Positions 45,740-54,301 of a DNA stretch of 64,000 bases are shown in pieces (position 1 is the first letter of the stretch; the number at the start of each line of letters is the position of its first letter). Location: NCBI GenBank assembly GCA_001664005.1, contig CP016093.1:4331031-4395030 (forward strand). Reading direction: 5' to 3'. Below the pieces are notes generated by a model. That model made no database searches, was not told where the DNA came from, and saw only the letters and a program-made list of their open reading frames with translations. The translations under genes and the position numbers were made by a program. Source of the DNA: Rhizobiales bacterium NRL2 (GTDB lineage Bacteria > Pseudomonadota > Alphaproteobacteria > Minwuiales > Minwuiaceae).

Positions 45740-46357
45740 TCAGCCGGCCAGTTCGGCGGTCTTGGCGTTCAGGGTCTCGATCAGGCCGGCCGCACCGGAA
45801 CGGCCGAAGACCGACGACATCTCCGCACGCTGGCGCGCCAGTTCGCTGAACTTGTCCTGGGCCAGCACGTCGATGACCGCCGGTCCGGCGCCGCTGTCGC
45901 GCATGACATAGGTGAGATTGACCGGATCCTCGGCGGCGCGTTCGATCACGGTCGGCACCAGCACCAGGTTCTGGGGGCCCTCGCGGGTCTCCCCGATGCT
46001 GAAGCTGATCCGGCCGGACCCGTCGAAGCGGCTGGCATAGGTGGCGACGGACATGCGCCGGAAGGCGTCGATGATCGCCGCGCGGTCGGCCTCGGCGATG
46101 CCGTCCCAGTAGCGCTGCAGCCCGATCCGCGTCATCAGGCGGAAGTCGAAAACCTCCCCCAGCACCGGCTCCAGCAGGTCGAAGCGGCCCTGGAAACCGA
46201 GCTCGCCGCCATCGCGCATGGCGGCCTGCAGGGTGTCGTTCAGGCGCTCGATGGCCTCCCGCTCGCCGGCGGCGTGGGCGGCCTGGAACGGCGCGGTCAG
46301 GGTGACCGCGAGAAGCAGCGGGGCCAGAAGCCGGATGGATTTGTCGATTGCGTTCAT
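45740..46357 (-). CDS. hpnM: Hopanoid-associated MlaC-type periplasmic lipid carrier
   Basis: A 205-residue secreted protein (signal peptide ending TAPFQAAHA). It has the MlaC/Ttg2D fold signature: DLLEPVLGEVFDFRLMTRIGLQRYW, then RRMSVATYASRFDGSGRISF and the KFSELARQRAEM end. MlaC homologues bind phospholipids; the HpnM subgroup is found with hpnN. Here it is divergent from hpnN, with a 96-base shared promoter region, which supports the hopanoid-transport assignment over the general Mla system. Confidence 0.8.
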   Translation of the reverse strand: MNAIDKSIRLLAPLLLAVTLTAPFQAAHAAGEREAIERLNDTLQAAMRDGGELGFQGRFDLLEPVLGEVFDFRLMTRIGLQRYWDGIAEADRAAIIDAFRRMSVATYASRFDGSGRISFSIGETREGPQNLVLVPTVIERAAEDPVNLTYVMRDSGAGPAVIDVLAQDKFSELARQRAEMSSVFGRSGAAGLIETLNAKTAELAG

Positions 46358-46453
46358 GGTTCCCCGTCTCGACGGTCGCGACCGTCTCGGTTAGAGCATC
46401 ATACGCGCCGCCGGCCAAGTGATGGCGGCGGCAGGCGGGACGGACAGGAGCGC

Positions 46454-49021
46454 ATGGCACGCCGAAACGACCATATCGCGGTTATCGCCGCCGGCATCGC
46501 CGGTTTCTCGGCCCGGCGGCCGCTGCTGGTCATTCTGACGGCCGTCCTGCTGTCGGCCCTGTCCCTGGCGGTGTCGGGCCGACATCTGGGGATCAATACA
46601 GACAATTTCGACATGATTTCGGCGGAGACGCCGTTTCGCCAGGCGGCCATCGAATACCGCGACGCCTTCCCCTGGTATGGCGACCAGCTGGTCGTCGTGA
46701 TCGACGCGCCGACGCCGGAGCAGGCAGAGATCGCTGCCGCCGGCGTCATGACGCACATGCGCGCACAGGAGAGGCTGTTCAGCCATGTCCGCGCCCCGGC
46801 CATCGACCCGTTCCTGAGGCGCAACGGCCTGCTCTACATGGAACCGGAGCAACTGCAGGACTTTCTCGACCGCCTCGCCGCGGCCCAGGGCCTGCTGGCG
46901 GTGCTGGCCGAGCGGCCGGATCTCGTCGGCCTGCTGGATATGCTGGAACTGGCGCTGGAACAGGCCGATCCGGAAAGCGTCCAGGCGGTCCAGCTTGCCG
47001 ATCTGGTCGCCACCATGGCCGCCATGGCCGAGGACGACCCGGACGCGCCGGCAATGCTCTCCTGGCGGCGGCAACTCGCCGTCGAGGGCCAGGGCGGGCT
47101 GGACGGCCGCCAGATCGTCGTCGCCAAGCCGGTGCAGGATTTCGCCACGCTGTCTCCCGCCCGGGCGGCGATCGAAGACCTGCGCGCGCATTTCGCCGGC
47201 TATCCGGATGCGATCGGATTCCGTCTGACCGGCGACGCGGCGCTGGACACCGAGGAACTGGACAGCGTCAAACTCGGGGGCGCCTGGGCCGGCGCGCTCT
47301 CGGCCAGCGGAATTCTGCTGCTGCTGTTCCTCGGTCTGCGCGGCGTCCGGGACGTCCTCGCCGCCATCGCCGTGCTCGCCGCCGGCCTCTCGCTCAGCCT
47401 GGGTTTCGCCACACTCACCGTCGGCCAGCTCAATCTGCTGTCGGTTGCCTTCGCGGTCCTGTTCATCGGACTGGCGGTGGATTTCTCGATCCATTTTACC
47501 TTGCGGGCCCGGGAATCGGGACGCGGGCCGGCGGCGGTGCGCGACGCCGGGCGCAGCGTCGGCGCCTCGCTGGTGCTGAGCGCCCTGGCCGCCGCCATCG
47601 GCTTTCTCAGCTTCCTGCCGACGCCCTATCGGGGTCTGGCGGAACTCGGCGTCATCGCCGGCGGCAGCATGGTCATCGCCGTGGCGCTCAACCTGACGCT
47701 GCTGCCCGCCCTGCTGACGCTGGGCGTCCGCTCCCGCGAAGCCGAACCGCGCCCGCCGGCGAAGCCCGGCCGCCGCACGGGGCGGCTGGCGCGGCCGGTC
47801 GTGGCGCTGGGCGCAGTACTGGGCATGGGCGGCGCAATCCTGACGCCGTTCTCTGACTTCGACTTCAATCCCCTGCTGCTGAAGGACCCGGAATCGGAAT
47901 CCGTCGCGACCTTTTTCGAACTGGCGCGGGGCGACGATGGCGGCGGCTACGCGCTGGAGGGGCTGACGGCCGGACCCGAAGCGGCCGCGCGCGCCGCCGA
48001 GGCGCTCGCCGAGCGGTCCGGCATCGGCCGCGTGCTGCACCTGGGCCGCTTCATTCCCGACAACCAGGCGAAGAAGCTGGCGGCCCTGCAGAACGCCGCC
48101 CTGTTCCTGTTCCCCGTGCTCACGGCGACACCCGCACCGCCGCCAACGGACGCGGAGCGGCGGCAGGCGGTCGACGGTTTCGACGCGGCCGTCTCGGCGG
48201 CCCCTGACAGCGGGGCGCTGAACGATGCCGCGCGCCGTCTGGCGAACACACTGCAGGCCATGGACACCGCCGGTCTGGCTGCGTTCGAGACCCGGGTCAC
48301 GGGCCTGCTGCCGCACTGGCTGGCCGACATCCGCACCGCTTTCGACGCCGGACCGGTCACGGCGGACGACGCCCCGCCCGATTTCCGCCAGTACTGGGTC
48401 ACCGACGACGGCCGCTATCGGGTGCAGATCTTCCCCGCCGACCCGATCGACTCGAACAGCGAACTGCGGTCCTTCGCGGAGAGCGCCCAGACCGTGCTGC
48501 CACAGGCGACCGGCACGCCCGCGATCGTCACCGCCGCCGGCGAAGCGGTGCTGGACAGCTTCCGCACGGCGACGGTGGTGGCCGCCGTTCTCGTCGCCCT
48601 GCTGATCGGGATGGTACTGCGCCACCCCTTCGACATCCTCCTTACCCTGGCGCCGCTGCTCCTGGCCGCGGTCATGACCCTGGGTGCGGCGGTGCTGCTG
48701 GGTGAGGCGCTGAATTTCGCCAACGTCATCGTCCTGCCGCTGCTCTTCGGGCTGGGCGTCGCCAGCTCCATCCATCTGGTGCTGCGCCGGCGGCGGCTGG
48801 AGGATCCCGACAGGCTGATGCGGTCGTCGACACCCCGGGCGGTGCTGTTCAGCTCGCTGACCACGCTGGCCAGTTTCGGCGGGCTGGCGCTGGCGCCGCA
48901 TCTCGGTATGGCCTCCATGGGACGGCTGCTGACCATCGCCATCATCGCCATCCTGTTCGCCACGCTGATTTTCCTGCCGGCGCTCATCCGCGTGACCGGG
49001 CGCTCTGAAATGTCACAGTAA
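46454..49021 (+). CDS. hpnN: Hopanoid biosynthesis-associated RND/MMPL transporter
   Basis: An 855-residue RND-superfamily protein of the MMPL type with 12 predicted helices in two halves, each with a large periplasmic loop. The start RRPLLVILTAVLLSALSLAVSGRHLGINTDNFDMIS is typical of HpnN, and helix 4 reads LFIGLAVDFSIHFTLRARE with a proton-relay aspartate. HpnN of Rhodopseudomonas and Methylobacterium moves hopanoids to the outer membrane. The start codon is 97 bases from the divergent hpnM start. Confidence 0.9.
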   Translation: MARRNDHIAVIAAGIAGFSARRPLLVILTAVLLSALSLAVSGRHLGINTDNFDMISAETPFRQAAIEYRDAFPWYGDQLVVVIDAPTPEQAEIAAAGVMTHMRAQERLFSHVRAPAIDPFLRRNGLLYMEPEQLQDFLDRLAAAQGLLAVLAERPDLVGLLDMLELALEQADPESVQAVQLADLVATMAAMAEDDPDAPAMLSWRRQLAVEGQGGLDGRQIVVAKPVQDFATLSPARAAIEDLRAHFAGYPDAIGFRLTGDAALDTEELDSVKLGGAWAGALSASGILLLLFLGLRGVRDVLAAIAVLAAGLSLSLGFATLTVGQLNLLSVAFAVLFIGLAVDFSIHFTLRARESGRGPAAVRDAGRSVGASLVLSALAAAIGFLSFLPTPYRGLAELGVIAGGSMVIAVALNLTLLPALLTLGVRSREAEPRPPAKPGRRTGRLARPVVALGAVLGMGGAILTPFSDFDFNPLLLKDPESESVATFFELARGDDGGGYALEGLTAGPEAAARAAEALAERSGIGRVLHLGRFIPDNQAKKLAALQNAALFLFPVLTATPAPPPTDAERRQAVDGFDAAVSAAPDSGALNDAARRLANTLQAMDTAGLAAFETRVTGLLPHWLADIRTAFDAGPVTADDAPPDFRQYWVTDDGRYRVQIFPADPIDSNSELRSFAESAQTVLPQATGTPAIVTAAGEAVLDSFRTATVVAAVLVALLIGMVLRHPFDILLTLAPLLLAAVMTLGAAVLLGEALNFANVIVLPLLFGLGVASSIHLVLRRRRLEDPDRLMRSSTPRAVLFSSLTTLASFGGLALAPHLGMASMGRLLTIAIIAILFATLIFLPALIRVTGRSEMSQ

Positions 49022-49128
49022 CAGTTGGTTGTTCGACAGCGCCGCCGCGTCATGTTGCGGGTGCACAACCTGTCGTGTATCGATGCGACAGCACATTCGA
49101 ACCATTCGAACCTCAGTGGGAGACGGAT

Positions 49129-50277
49129 TTGGGTGTTCCCTTGCGCCAGCAGCTCCGCGTCGGAGCCTATATCCTGAAGCAACGGCTGACAGGCACCGAG
49201 CGCTACCCGCTCGTGCTGATGCTCGAGCCGCTTTTCCGCTGCAACCTCGCCTGCCCCGGCTGCGGCAAGATCGACTATCCGGACCACATCCTGAACCGCC
49301 GCCTGTCGGTCGACGAATGCGTCGGCGCGGCGGAGGAATGCGGCGCGCCCATGGTCTCCATCGCCGGCGGCGAGCCGCTGATCCACAAGGAGATGGGCGA
49401 GGTCGTCGCCGAGCTCGTGAAGCGAAAGAAGTTCGTCTATCTCTGTACCAACGCGCTGCTGCTGGAGAAGAAACTCCACCTGTTCGAGCCCTCGCCCTAC
49501 CTGACCTTCTCCGTCCACCTGGACGGGCTGGGCGAGCATCACGACCGCGCGGTCGACAAGGACGGCGTGTTCGAGAAGACCGTGGAAGCCATCCGGCTGG
49601 TGAAGTCGAAGGGCTTCCGCGTCAACATCAACACCACCCTGTTCGACAACGCCAAGGCCGACGACGCCGTGGCGCTGTTCGACTTCGCCCGCGAACTGAG
49701 CGTCGAGGGCATTACCGTTTCGCCGGGCTACGCCTATGAGCGCGCGCCCGACCAGGAGCACTTCTTTACTCGCCAGCGGACCAAGACCTTCTTCCGCGAG
49801 ATCTTCGCCAAGGCGAAGGCGAAGGGCGTGAAGTACCCCTTCAGCCAGTCGCCCCTGTTCCTCGACTTCCTGGCCGGCAATCAGGAATACCGCTGCACGC
49901 CCTGGGGCAACCCGACGCGCAACGTCTTCGGCTGGCAGCGGCCGTGCTACCTGTTGAACGAAGGCTATGTCGCCACCTTCAGGGAACTGATGGAGGAGAC
50001 CGAGTGGGAGACCTACGGCACCGGTAACTACGAGAAGTGCGCCGACTGCATGGTCCATTGCGGCTATGAGGCCACCGCCGTGCAGGACATGGTGCGCAAC
50101 CCGCTGAAGGGCCTGATGGTGGCGCTGAAGGGCATCCGTACCGACGGGCCCATGGCGCCCGAGATCAGCCTGGAGAACCAGCGCCCGGCCGAGTTCGTCT
50201 TCGACCGCGTGGTCGAGAAGGCGACGTCAGGCGCCCCCGACACCAAGGCACGGACCGGCGCGTCCGACGCGGCCTAG
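49129..50277 (+). CDS. hpnH: Adenosyl-hopene transferase (radical SAM)
   Basis: A 382-residue radical SAM enzyme that joins 5'-deoxyadenosine to diploptene, the first step to C35 hopanoids. The 4Fe-4S motif is C38-NLA-C42-PG-C45 in LEPLFRCNLACPGCGKIDYP, followed by SIAGGEPLIHKEM. HpnH proteins begin VPLRQQLRVGAYILKQ; a TTG at 49129 (GGGAG upstream) gives this N-terminus, while a GTG at 49075 would add 18 residues. The last 51 bases overlap the 3' end of hpnG on the opposite strand. Confidence 0.9.
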   Translation: MGVPLRQQLRVGAYILKQRLTGTERYPLVLMLEPLFRCNLACPGCGKIDYPDHILNRRLSVDECVGAAEECGAPMVSIAGGEPLIHKEMGEVVAELVKRKKFVYLCTNALLLEKKLHLFEPSPYLTFSVHLDGLGEHHDRAVDKDGVFEKTVEAIRLVKSKGFRVNINTTLFDNAKADDAVALFDFARELSVEGITVSPGYAYERAPDQEHFFTRQRTKTFFREIFAKAKAKGVKYPFSQSPLFLDFLAGNQEYRCTPWGNPTRNVFGWQRPCYLLNEGYVATFRELMEETEWETYGTGNYEKCADCMVHCGYEATAVQDMVRNPLKGLMVALKGIRTDGPMAPEISLENQRPAEFVFDRVVEKATSGAPDTKARTGASDAA

Positions 50278-50910
50278 GGTTCGGAAGGCCCGCCCGCTGG
50301 CCCGCGCCAGCCGGATCAGCGCCTTGATCTCGTGCGGCCGGTAGAGCAGCGACAGCAGCACCCGGTGCGGGCGTTCGTCGCCCGCCGGCCCGACGCCGGC
50401 CATGGCCGCACGCGGCAGCAGCGAGCGCCGGTCGTCGGCGACGGCGCGGACGCACAGGAACGGCAGGCCGGCCTCCGCGGCCGCCCGCGCCAGATGATGG
50501 CTTTCCATGTCCACGGCCACGGCGGCCGGAAAGGCTGCGCCCAGGAAGACCTTCTGGCCGATGGTGGTCGCCGCCATGTCGACGCCGAGCACTGCATCCG
50601 GCCGGCCTTCAGGCCAGGCGGCCCGCAGCGCGGCGAGCCATTCTGGATCAGCGGCCCAGTCGCCATCGCACTGGTCCAGCACCCGCTCCGGCGTCAGCAG
50701 GTCGCCGGGCCGCGCATCGTCGGCCAGGCCGCCGGCGACGCCGAAACTCAGCAGGCGCGTGGCCCCCGCTTCCACCAGTTCCCGCGCGCCGCGTGCGGCG
50801 TTGGCGGCGCTGGCGCCGGAACAGCGCACCATGGCCGGCGTGCCTGCCGCGGCGGCCGCGGCCTCGATGATCCTGCCCTCGCGATGTATGCCGCAGAGTA
50901 CGCCCAGCAA
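50227..50910 (-). CDS. hpnG: Hopanoid-associated phosphorylase (adenosylhopane nucleosidase)
   Basis: A 227-residue protein of the nucleoside phosphorylase superfamily. LLSFGVAGGLADDARPGDLL, AVDMESHHLARAAAEAGLPFLCVRAVADD are the substrate/base-binding segments. HpnG removes adenine from adenosylhopane to give ribosylhopane, the step after HpnH. A TTG start at 50910 (LLGVLCGIHREGRII) fits the domain start; no ATG is available there and the exact start is uncertain. Its C-terminal codons are antisense to the end of hpnH, so hpnH and hpnG are convergent and overlapping. Confidence 0.8.
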   Translation of the reverse strand: MLGVLCGIHREGRIIEAAAAAAGTPAMVRCSGASAANAARGARELVEAGATRLLSFGVAGGLADDARPGDLLTPERVLDQCDGDWAADPEWLAALRAAWPEGRPDAVLGVDMAATTIGQKVFLGAAFPAAVAVDMESHHLARAAAEAGLPFLCVRAVADDRRSLLPRAAMAGVGPAGDERPHRVLLSLLYRPHEIKALIRLARASGRAFRTLGRVGRAGPCLGVGGA

Positions 50911-50996
50911 AAGAAAGACCCCGCCTTCCGGTCGCGCCGAGCGGGCACTATAGACCGGAAAGCGGAGCCGGTAAGGACCGGTCCGTGGGTGCCGGA

Positions 50997-51509
50997 TCAG
51001 CCCTTCTTCTCTTCCGTCTCGCCGTCGCCGTAGCCGTGGTGGCGGCCGTGGCGATGGCGGGTCAGGCGCTCGACGGTGGCTCGCTGATCCTCGTCCAGGG
51101 CGGCGTAGAGCGGATCGAAGGCGCCCCGAATGCGGCGCGTCGCGCCCAGCGCCTTCTCCATCAGCATCTCCACTTCGGCCAGTCGGGCCGGCGCATCGCC
51201 TTCCTGCAGGGCGTCGAGCCGCTCGCAGGTCGTCAGCAGTTCGTCTCCGCCGGTGCGCACCGCCTCGGCGAAGGCGTTCCATTCGGTCATCTGGTCGTCG
51301 CGGATGTCGAGGCGGAAACGGGCGAAGGCGACCACGTCCTCCAGCCGCTCCTCGCCCTGGCTGCAGACCAGTTCGGCGCCGCGGTGCTTGCCCCAGCCGG
51401 CATGGCTGAAGGCGCCGTCCGAGGTTGCGGCGGCAATGCCGGCGGCGCCGGCCGCGACGCCAATCGCGGAAACGGCGCTGATCAGCAGGATCTTCATGCG
51501 GGTCTTCAT
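50997..51509 (-). CDS. Spy/CpxP-like periplasmic protein
   Basis: A 170-residue secreted protein (signal MKILLISAVSAIGVAAGAAGIA). The mature part is helical, with two LTxxQ-type motifs (LDIRDDQMTEWNAF and LDEDQRATVERL) and a histidine-rich tail (RHRHGRHHGYGDG). Such proteins act as envelope chaperones or metal sensors controlled by two-component systems. It is divergent from the OmpR-type regulator, and the region between carries paired direct repeats, so it is a likely target of that regulator. Start ATG 51509. Confidence 0.75.
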   Translation of the reverse strand: MKTRMKILLISAVSAIGVAAGAAGIAAATSDGAFSHAGWGKHRGAELVCSQGEERLEDVVAFARFRLDIRDDQMTEWNAFAEAVRTGGDELLTTCERLDALQEGDAPARLAEVEMLMEKALGATRRIRGAFDPLYAALDEDQRATVERLTRHRHGRHHGYGDGETEEKKG

Positions 51510-51605
51510 CGGTGCTCTCCTCTGTCGGGCGTCGCCCGGTTCCGGTCGACCCATCCGATCTACGGTCCCGCGCCCCGGTCCGCGACCCGCCGGGGGCAAC
51601 GGTGT

Positions 51606-51648
51606 GTAACCGCCGGTAACCGGGGCCGCCGCCGTTACCTTCGGTTAC
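51606..51648. promoter_or_regulatory. Paired GTAAC direct-repeat operator
   Basis: GTAAC at 51606 and 51616 (10-base period) and GTTAC at 51634 and 51644 (again 10 bases). The second pair is the reverse complement of the first, so two head-to-tail dimer sites face each other across about 27 bases. Tandem half-sites with one-turn spacing are typical for OmpR/PhoB-type regulators. The block lies 45 bases upstream of the response regulator and about 100 bases from the divergent Spy-like gene. Confidence 0.6.
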
Positions 51649-51692
51649 GAAAAAGCCGCGCCGCCGCCGCTCGGGCGTTATAAATCGGGGCC

Positions 51693-52415
51693 ATGCAGCG
51701 CAAGCCACACATCCTCATCGTCGACGACGACCGGGAGATCCGGGATCTGCTGGCGAAGTTCCTGAGCCGCCACGACTTCCGCGTCGATACCGCCGCCGAC
51801 GGGCGGGAGATGGACCGTCATCTCGCCGGCGGCCGTTTCGACCTGCTGGTGCTGGACCTGATGATGCCGGGGGAGGACGGCCTCGCCATCTGCCGCCGCC
51901 TGCGCCAGGAGTCCGGCATTCCCATCCTGATGCTGACCGCACTGGGCGAGGAAGCGGACCGCATTGTCGGCCTGGAGATCGGCGCCGACGACTACCTGCC
52001 GAAGCCGTTCAACCCGCGCGAACTGCTGGCGCGCATCCGGGCGGTGCTGCGCCGCGGCGGGGAGACGCCGGAGCGGACCGAGAGCGCGGCCCGGGCGAGG
52101 CGGCTGCGTTTCGAGGGCTGGCAGATCGACCTCCGGACCCGCGAGCTGCGTGACGAGGAGGGGACGCTGGTCACCCTGACCTCGGGCGAGTTCGACCTGC
52201 TGGAGGCCTTCGTCGAACGGCCACAGCAGATTCTCAGCCGCGACCAGCTCGCCGATCTGACCTCCGGGCGGGTGCTGGGGCCGCTGGACCGTTCGGTCGA
52301 CGTCGCGCTCAGCCGCCTCCGCCGCAAGCTGGGCGAGGACCCGAAGACACCGCGCCTGATCAAGACCGTGCGCCATGGCGGCTACTACTTCGCCGCGGAC
52401 GTCAGCCCATGCTGA
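51693..52415 (+). CDS. OmpR-family response regulator
   Basis: A 240-residue DNA-binding response regulator. The acidic pocket is D11-D12-D13, the phosphoacceptor D55 (VLDLMMPGEDG), the switch T82, and K104 in YLPKPFNP. The C-terminal winged helix has RTRELRDEEGTLVTLTSGEFDLLEAF and RSVDVALSRLRRKLGEDPKTPRLIKTVRHGGYYF. The kinase gene starts 7 bases before its end. It probably controls the divergent Spy-like gene and itself through the repeats at 51606-51648. Confidence 0.95.
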   Translation: MQRKPHILIVDDDREIRDLLAKFLSRHDFRVDTAADGREMDRHLAGGRFDLLVLDLMMPGEDGLAICRRLRQESGIPILMLTALGEEADRIVGLEIGADDYLPKPFNPRELLARIRAVLRRGGETPERTESAARARRLRFEGWQIDLRTRELRDEEGTLVTLTSGEFDLLEAFVERPQQILSRDQLADLTSGRVLGPLDRSVDVALSRLRRKLGEDPKTPRLIKTVRHGGYYFAADVSPC

Positions 52416-53782
52416 GGCATTTCCGCGAGGGCGGCATCGCCGCGCGTCTGGCCATGATCCTGATGCTGCTGATGCTGCTGGCCCTGGGGCTGTCGGTGGG
52501 CTGGTACGTCAAGGACCGCGCCGACGCGGCGACGCACCTGTTCGCCAATTCGGCGGCGCGGCGCATCGACAACGTCGTCCGGCTGCTCGACCGGCTGCCG
52601 GCGGCGGAACGGCCGGCGCTCATCCGCGCCGCGTCCGGCCCCACCATGCGCATCGAACTGAAGGACGGACCGCCGCCGCCGGACGACGAGCTGATGGAAG
52701 ACCGGCACGCCGTTCGGCACGCGCGCGATCTGCTCGGCGGGCTCGGCGACCGGCCGCTGGCGATGTCCAGGGTCGGCGAATGGGACCGGCCGCTGTTCGG
52801 CCGCCGGCCGCGCTCCGACGACCCCGATCTGTTTCCCAGCCGCAGGAAGCTGATCGTCGCCACGACGCTGGCCGACGGCCAGTGGCTGCACGCCACGCTG
52901 GCGACCGATCTCACCTCGCTCCGCTGGGCCCTGCGCAGCGCCTTCTGGGTGCTCTGCATGATGCTGGTGATCGGGCTGTTCTCGGTCTGGGCGGCGCACC
53001 GCGCGACGCGGCCCTTGCGCGGTCTGGCCGCCGCCGCCGACCGCCTCGGCCTGGACGTCGATGCGACGCCGCTGCCCGAGCGCGGCTCGCGCGAACTCAA
53101 GAAGACCGCGCGCGCCTTCAACACCATGCAGCAGCGCATCAAGCGCCTGGTCGACGACCGCACGCTGATGCTGGCGGCGTTGAGCCACGACCTGAAGACC
53201 ATGCTGACGCGGCTTCGGCTGCGCGCCGAGTTCATCGACGACGCCGAACAGCAGCGCAAGGCCGAACGCGATATCGACGACATGCAGATGATGGTCGACG
53301 CGGCGCTGGGCTTCGTGCGCGGCGACCAGGCCAACGAACCGGTCGTGCGGCTGGATCTGGTCTCTCTGGTGCGCGACATGGCCGAGGACTGGCGCGATGA
53401 CGGCGTCCGCTTCGAGGGACCTGCGCGCCTGGCCGTGAACGGCCGCCCCGTGGCCCTGAAGCGCGCCGCCGGCAACCTGATCGACAACGCCGTCCGCTAT
53501 GGCGGCAGTGCCGAAATCCGGATCTGGCGCACCGACCATGACGCCGTTCTGACCGTGGCCGACGACGGACCGGGCCTGCCGGAGGCGGAGCTGGAGAAGG
53601 TCTTCCAGCCCTTCTACCGCGTGGAGGCCTCGCGCAGCCGCGACACCGGCGGCACGGGCCTGGGCCTGGCCCTGGCGCGCGACGTCTTCCGGCGGCTGGG
53701 CGGCGACCTGACTATCGCCAACCGCGCCGGCGGCGGACTGGTGGCCACCGCCCGCCTGCCGCTGCCGGCCGGACCGGCGTAG
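52409..53782 (+). CDS. EnvZ-type sensor histidine kinase
   Basis: A 457-residue inner-membrane kinase with two helices (about 14-32 and 168-190) around a periplasmic domain of about 135 residues rich in prolines and arginines, then HAMP, DHp and ATPase domains. The phosphoacceptor is H260 in LSHDLKTML; the ATP site has NLIDNAVRYG, DDGPGLP and GGTGLGLALAR. The H-box has methionine (M265) where nearly all EnvZ/OmpR-type kinases have proline (HDLRTPLTR). Overlaps the regulator gene by 7 bases; cognate pair. Confidence 0.95.
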   Translation: MLRHFREGGIAARLAMILMLLMLLALGLSVGWYVKDRADAATHLFANSAARRIDNVVRLLDRLPAAERPALIRAASGPTMRIELKDGPPPPDDELMEDRHAVRHARDLLGGLGDRPLAMSRVGEWDRPLFGRRPRSDDPDLFPSRRKLIVATTLADGQWLHATLATDLTSLRWALRSAFWVLCMMLVIGLFSVWAAHRATRPLRGLAAAADRLGLDVDATPLPERGSRELKKTARAFNTMQQRIKRLVDDRTLMLAALSHDLKTMLTRLRLRAEFIDDAEQQRKAERDIDDMQMMVDAALGFVRGDQANEPVVRLDLVSLVRDMAEDWRDDGVRFEGPARLAVNGRPVALKRAAGNLIDNAVRYGGSAEIRIWRTDHDAVLTVADDGPGLPEAELEKVFQPFYRVEASRSRDTGGTGLGLALARDVFRRLGGDLTIANRAGGGLVATARLPLPAGPA

Positions 53783-53786
53783 TCCG

Positions 53787-54275
53787 ATGGGCCGTCAGAA
53801 CCCGGCCGGTACCGGCAGGGTCAGGGTACGCGCGTTGCGCACCGCCTACCGCTTCGCCTGGGCCGCCCGGGCGGGGTTGCGGCTGTTGCCCTTCCCGCCG
53901 CTGGACGGCGCCATGGCGGCGGTCTGGTGCGAGGGCCATATCCTGCTGGTGCGGAATTCCTACAACCGCTACCACACCCTGCCCGGCGGCCGTCGCCAGG
54001 CCGGCGAGAGCTATGTCCGGGCCGCGGCGCGGGAACTGGCCGAGGAGACCGGCGTGGCGGTCGACGAGGCGCATCTGCGGCCCGCCGGCCGCGAGGTACT
54101 GCGCTACGGGCTCCGCCGCGACGTCGTCGAGGTGCACGAGATCGAGCTGGACGCCCGGCCCGCGCTCGTCATCGATCCGGTCGAGATCGCCGAAGCGCTG
54201 TGGGCGACGCCGGAGGAAGCGGCGCGGATGGCGCTGTTCGGACCGGCGCGACGCTATCTCGAAAGCCGCCGCTGA
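53787..54275 (+). CDS. Nudix hydrolase
   Basis: A 162-residue protein. The Nudix box is complete: GGRRQAGESYVRAAARELAEETGV (G-x5-E-x7-R-E-x2-E-E-x-G). The N-terminal 35 residues are basic and precede the fold (GAMAAVWCEGHILLVRNSY). It hydrolyses a nucleoside diphosphate derivative, identity unknown. It starts 5 bases after the kinase stop and may be in the same transcript. Confidence 0.88.
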   Translation: MGRQNPAGTGRVRVRALRTAYRFAWAARAGLRLLPFPPLDGAMAAVWCEGHILLVRNSYNRYHTLPGGRRQAGESYVRAAARELAEETGVAVDEAHLRPAGREVLRYGLRRDVVEVHEIELDARPALVIDPVEIAEALWATPEEAARMALFGPARRYLESRR

Positions 54276-54301
54276 ACCGGGTGGGCGCCGGTTTCAGCCA
54301 T

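Noticed and set aside
46391-48901. An 836-codon minus-strand frame antisense to hpnN
   Set aside because: Glutamine/arginine-rich shadow of the hpnN codon pattern; no recognisable domain.
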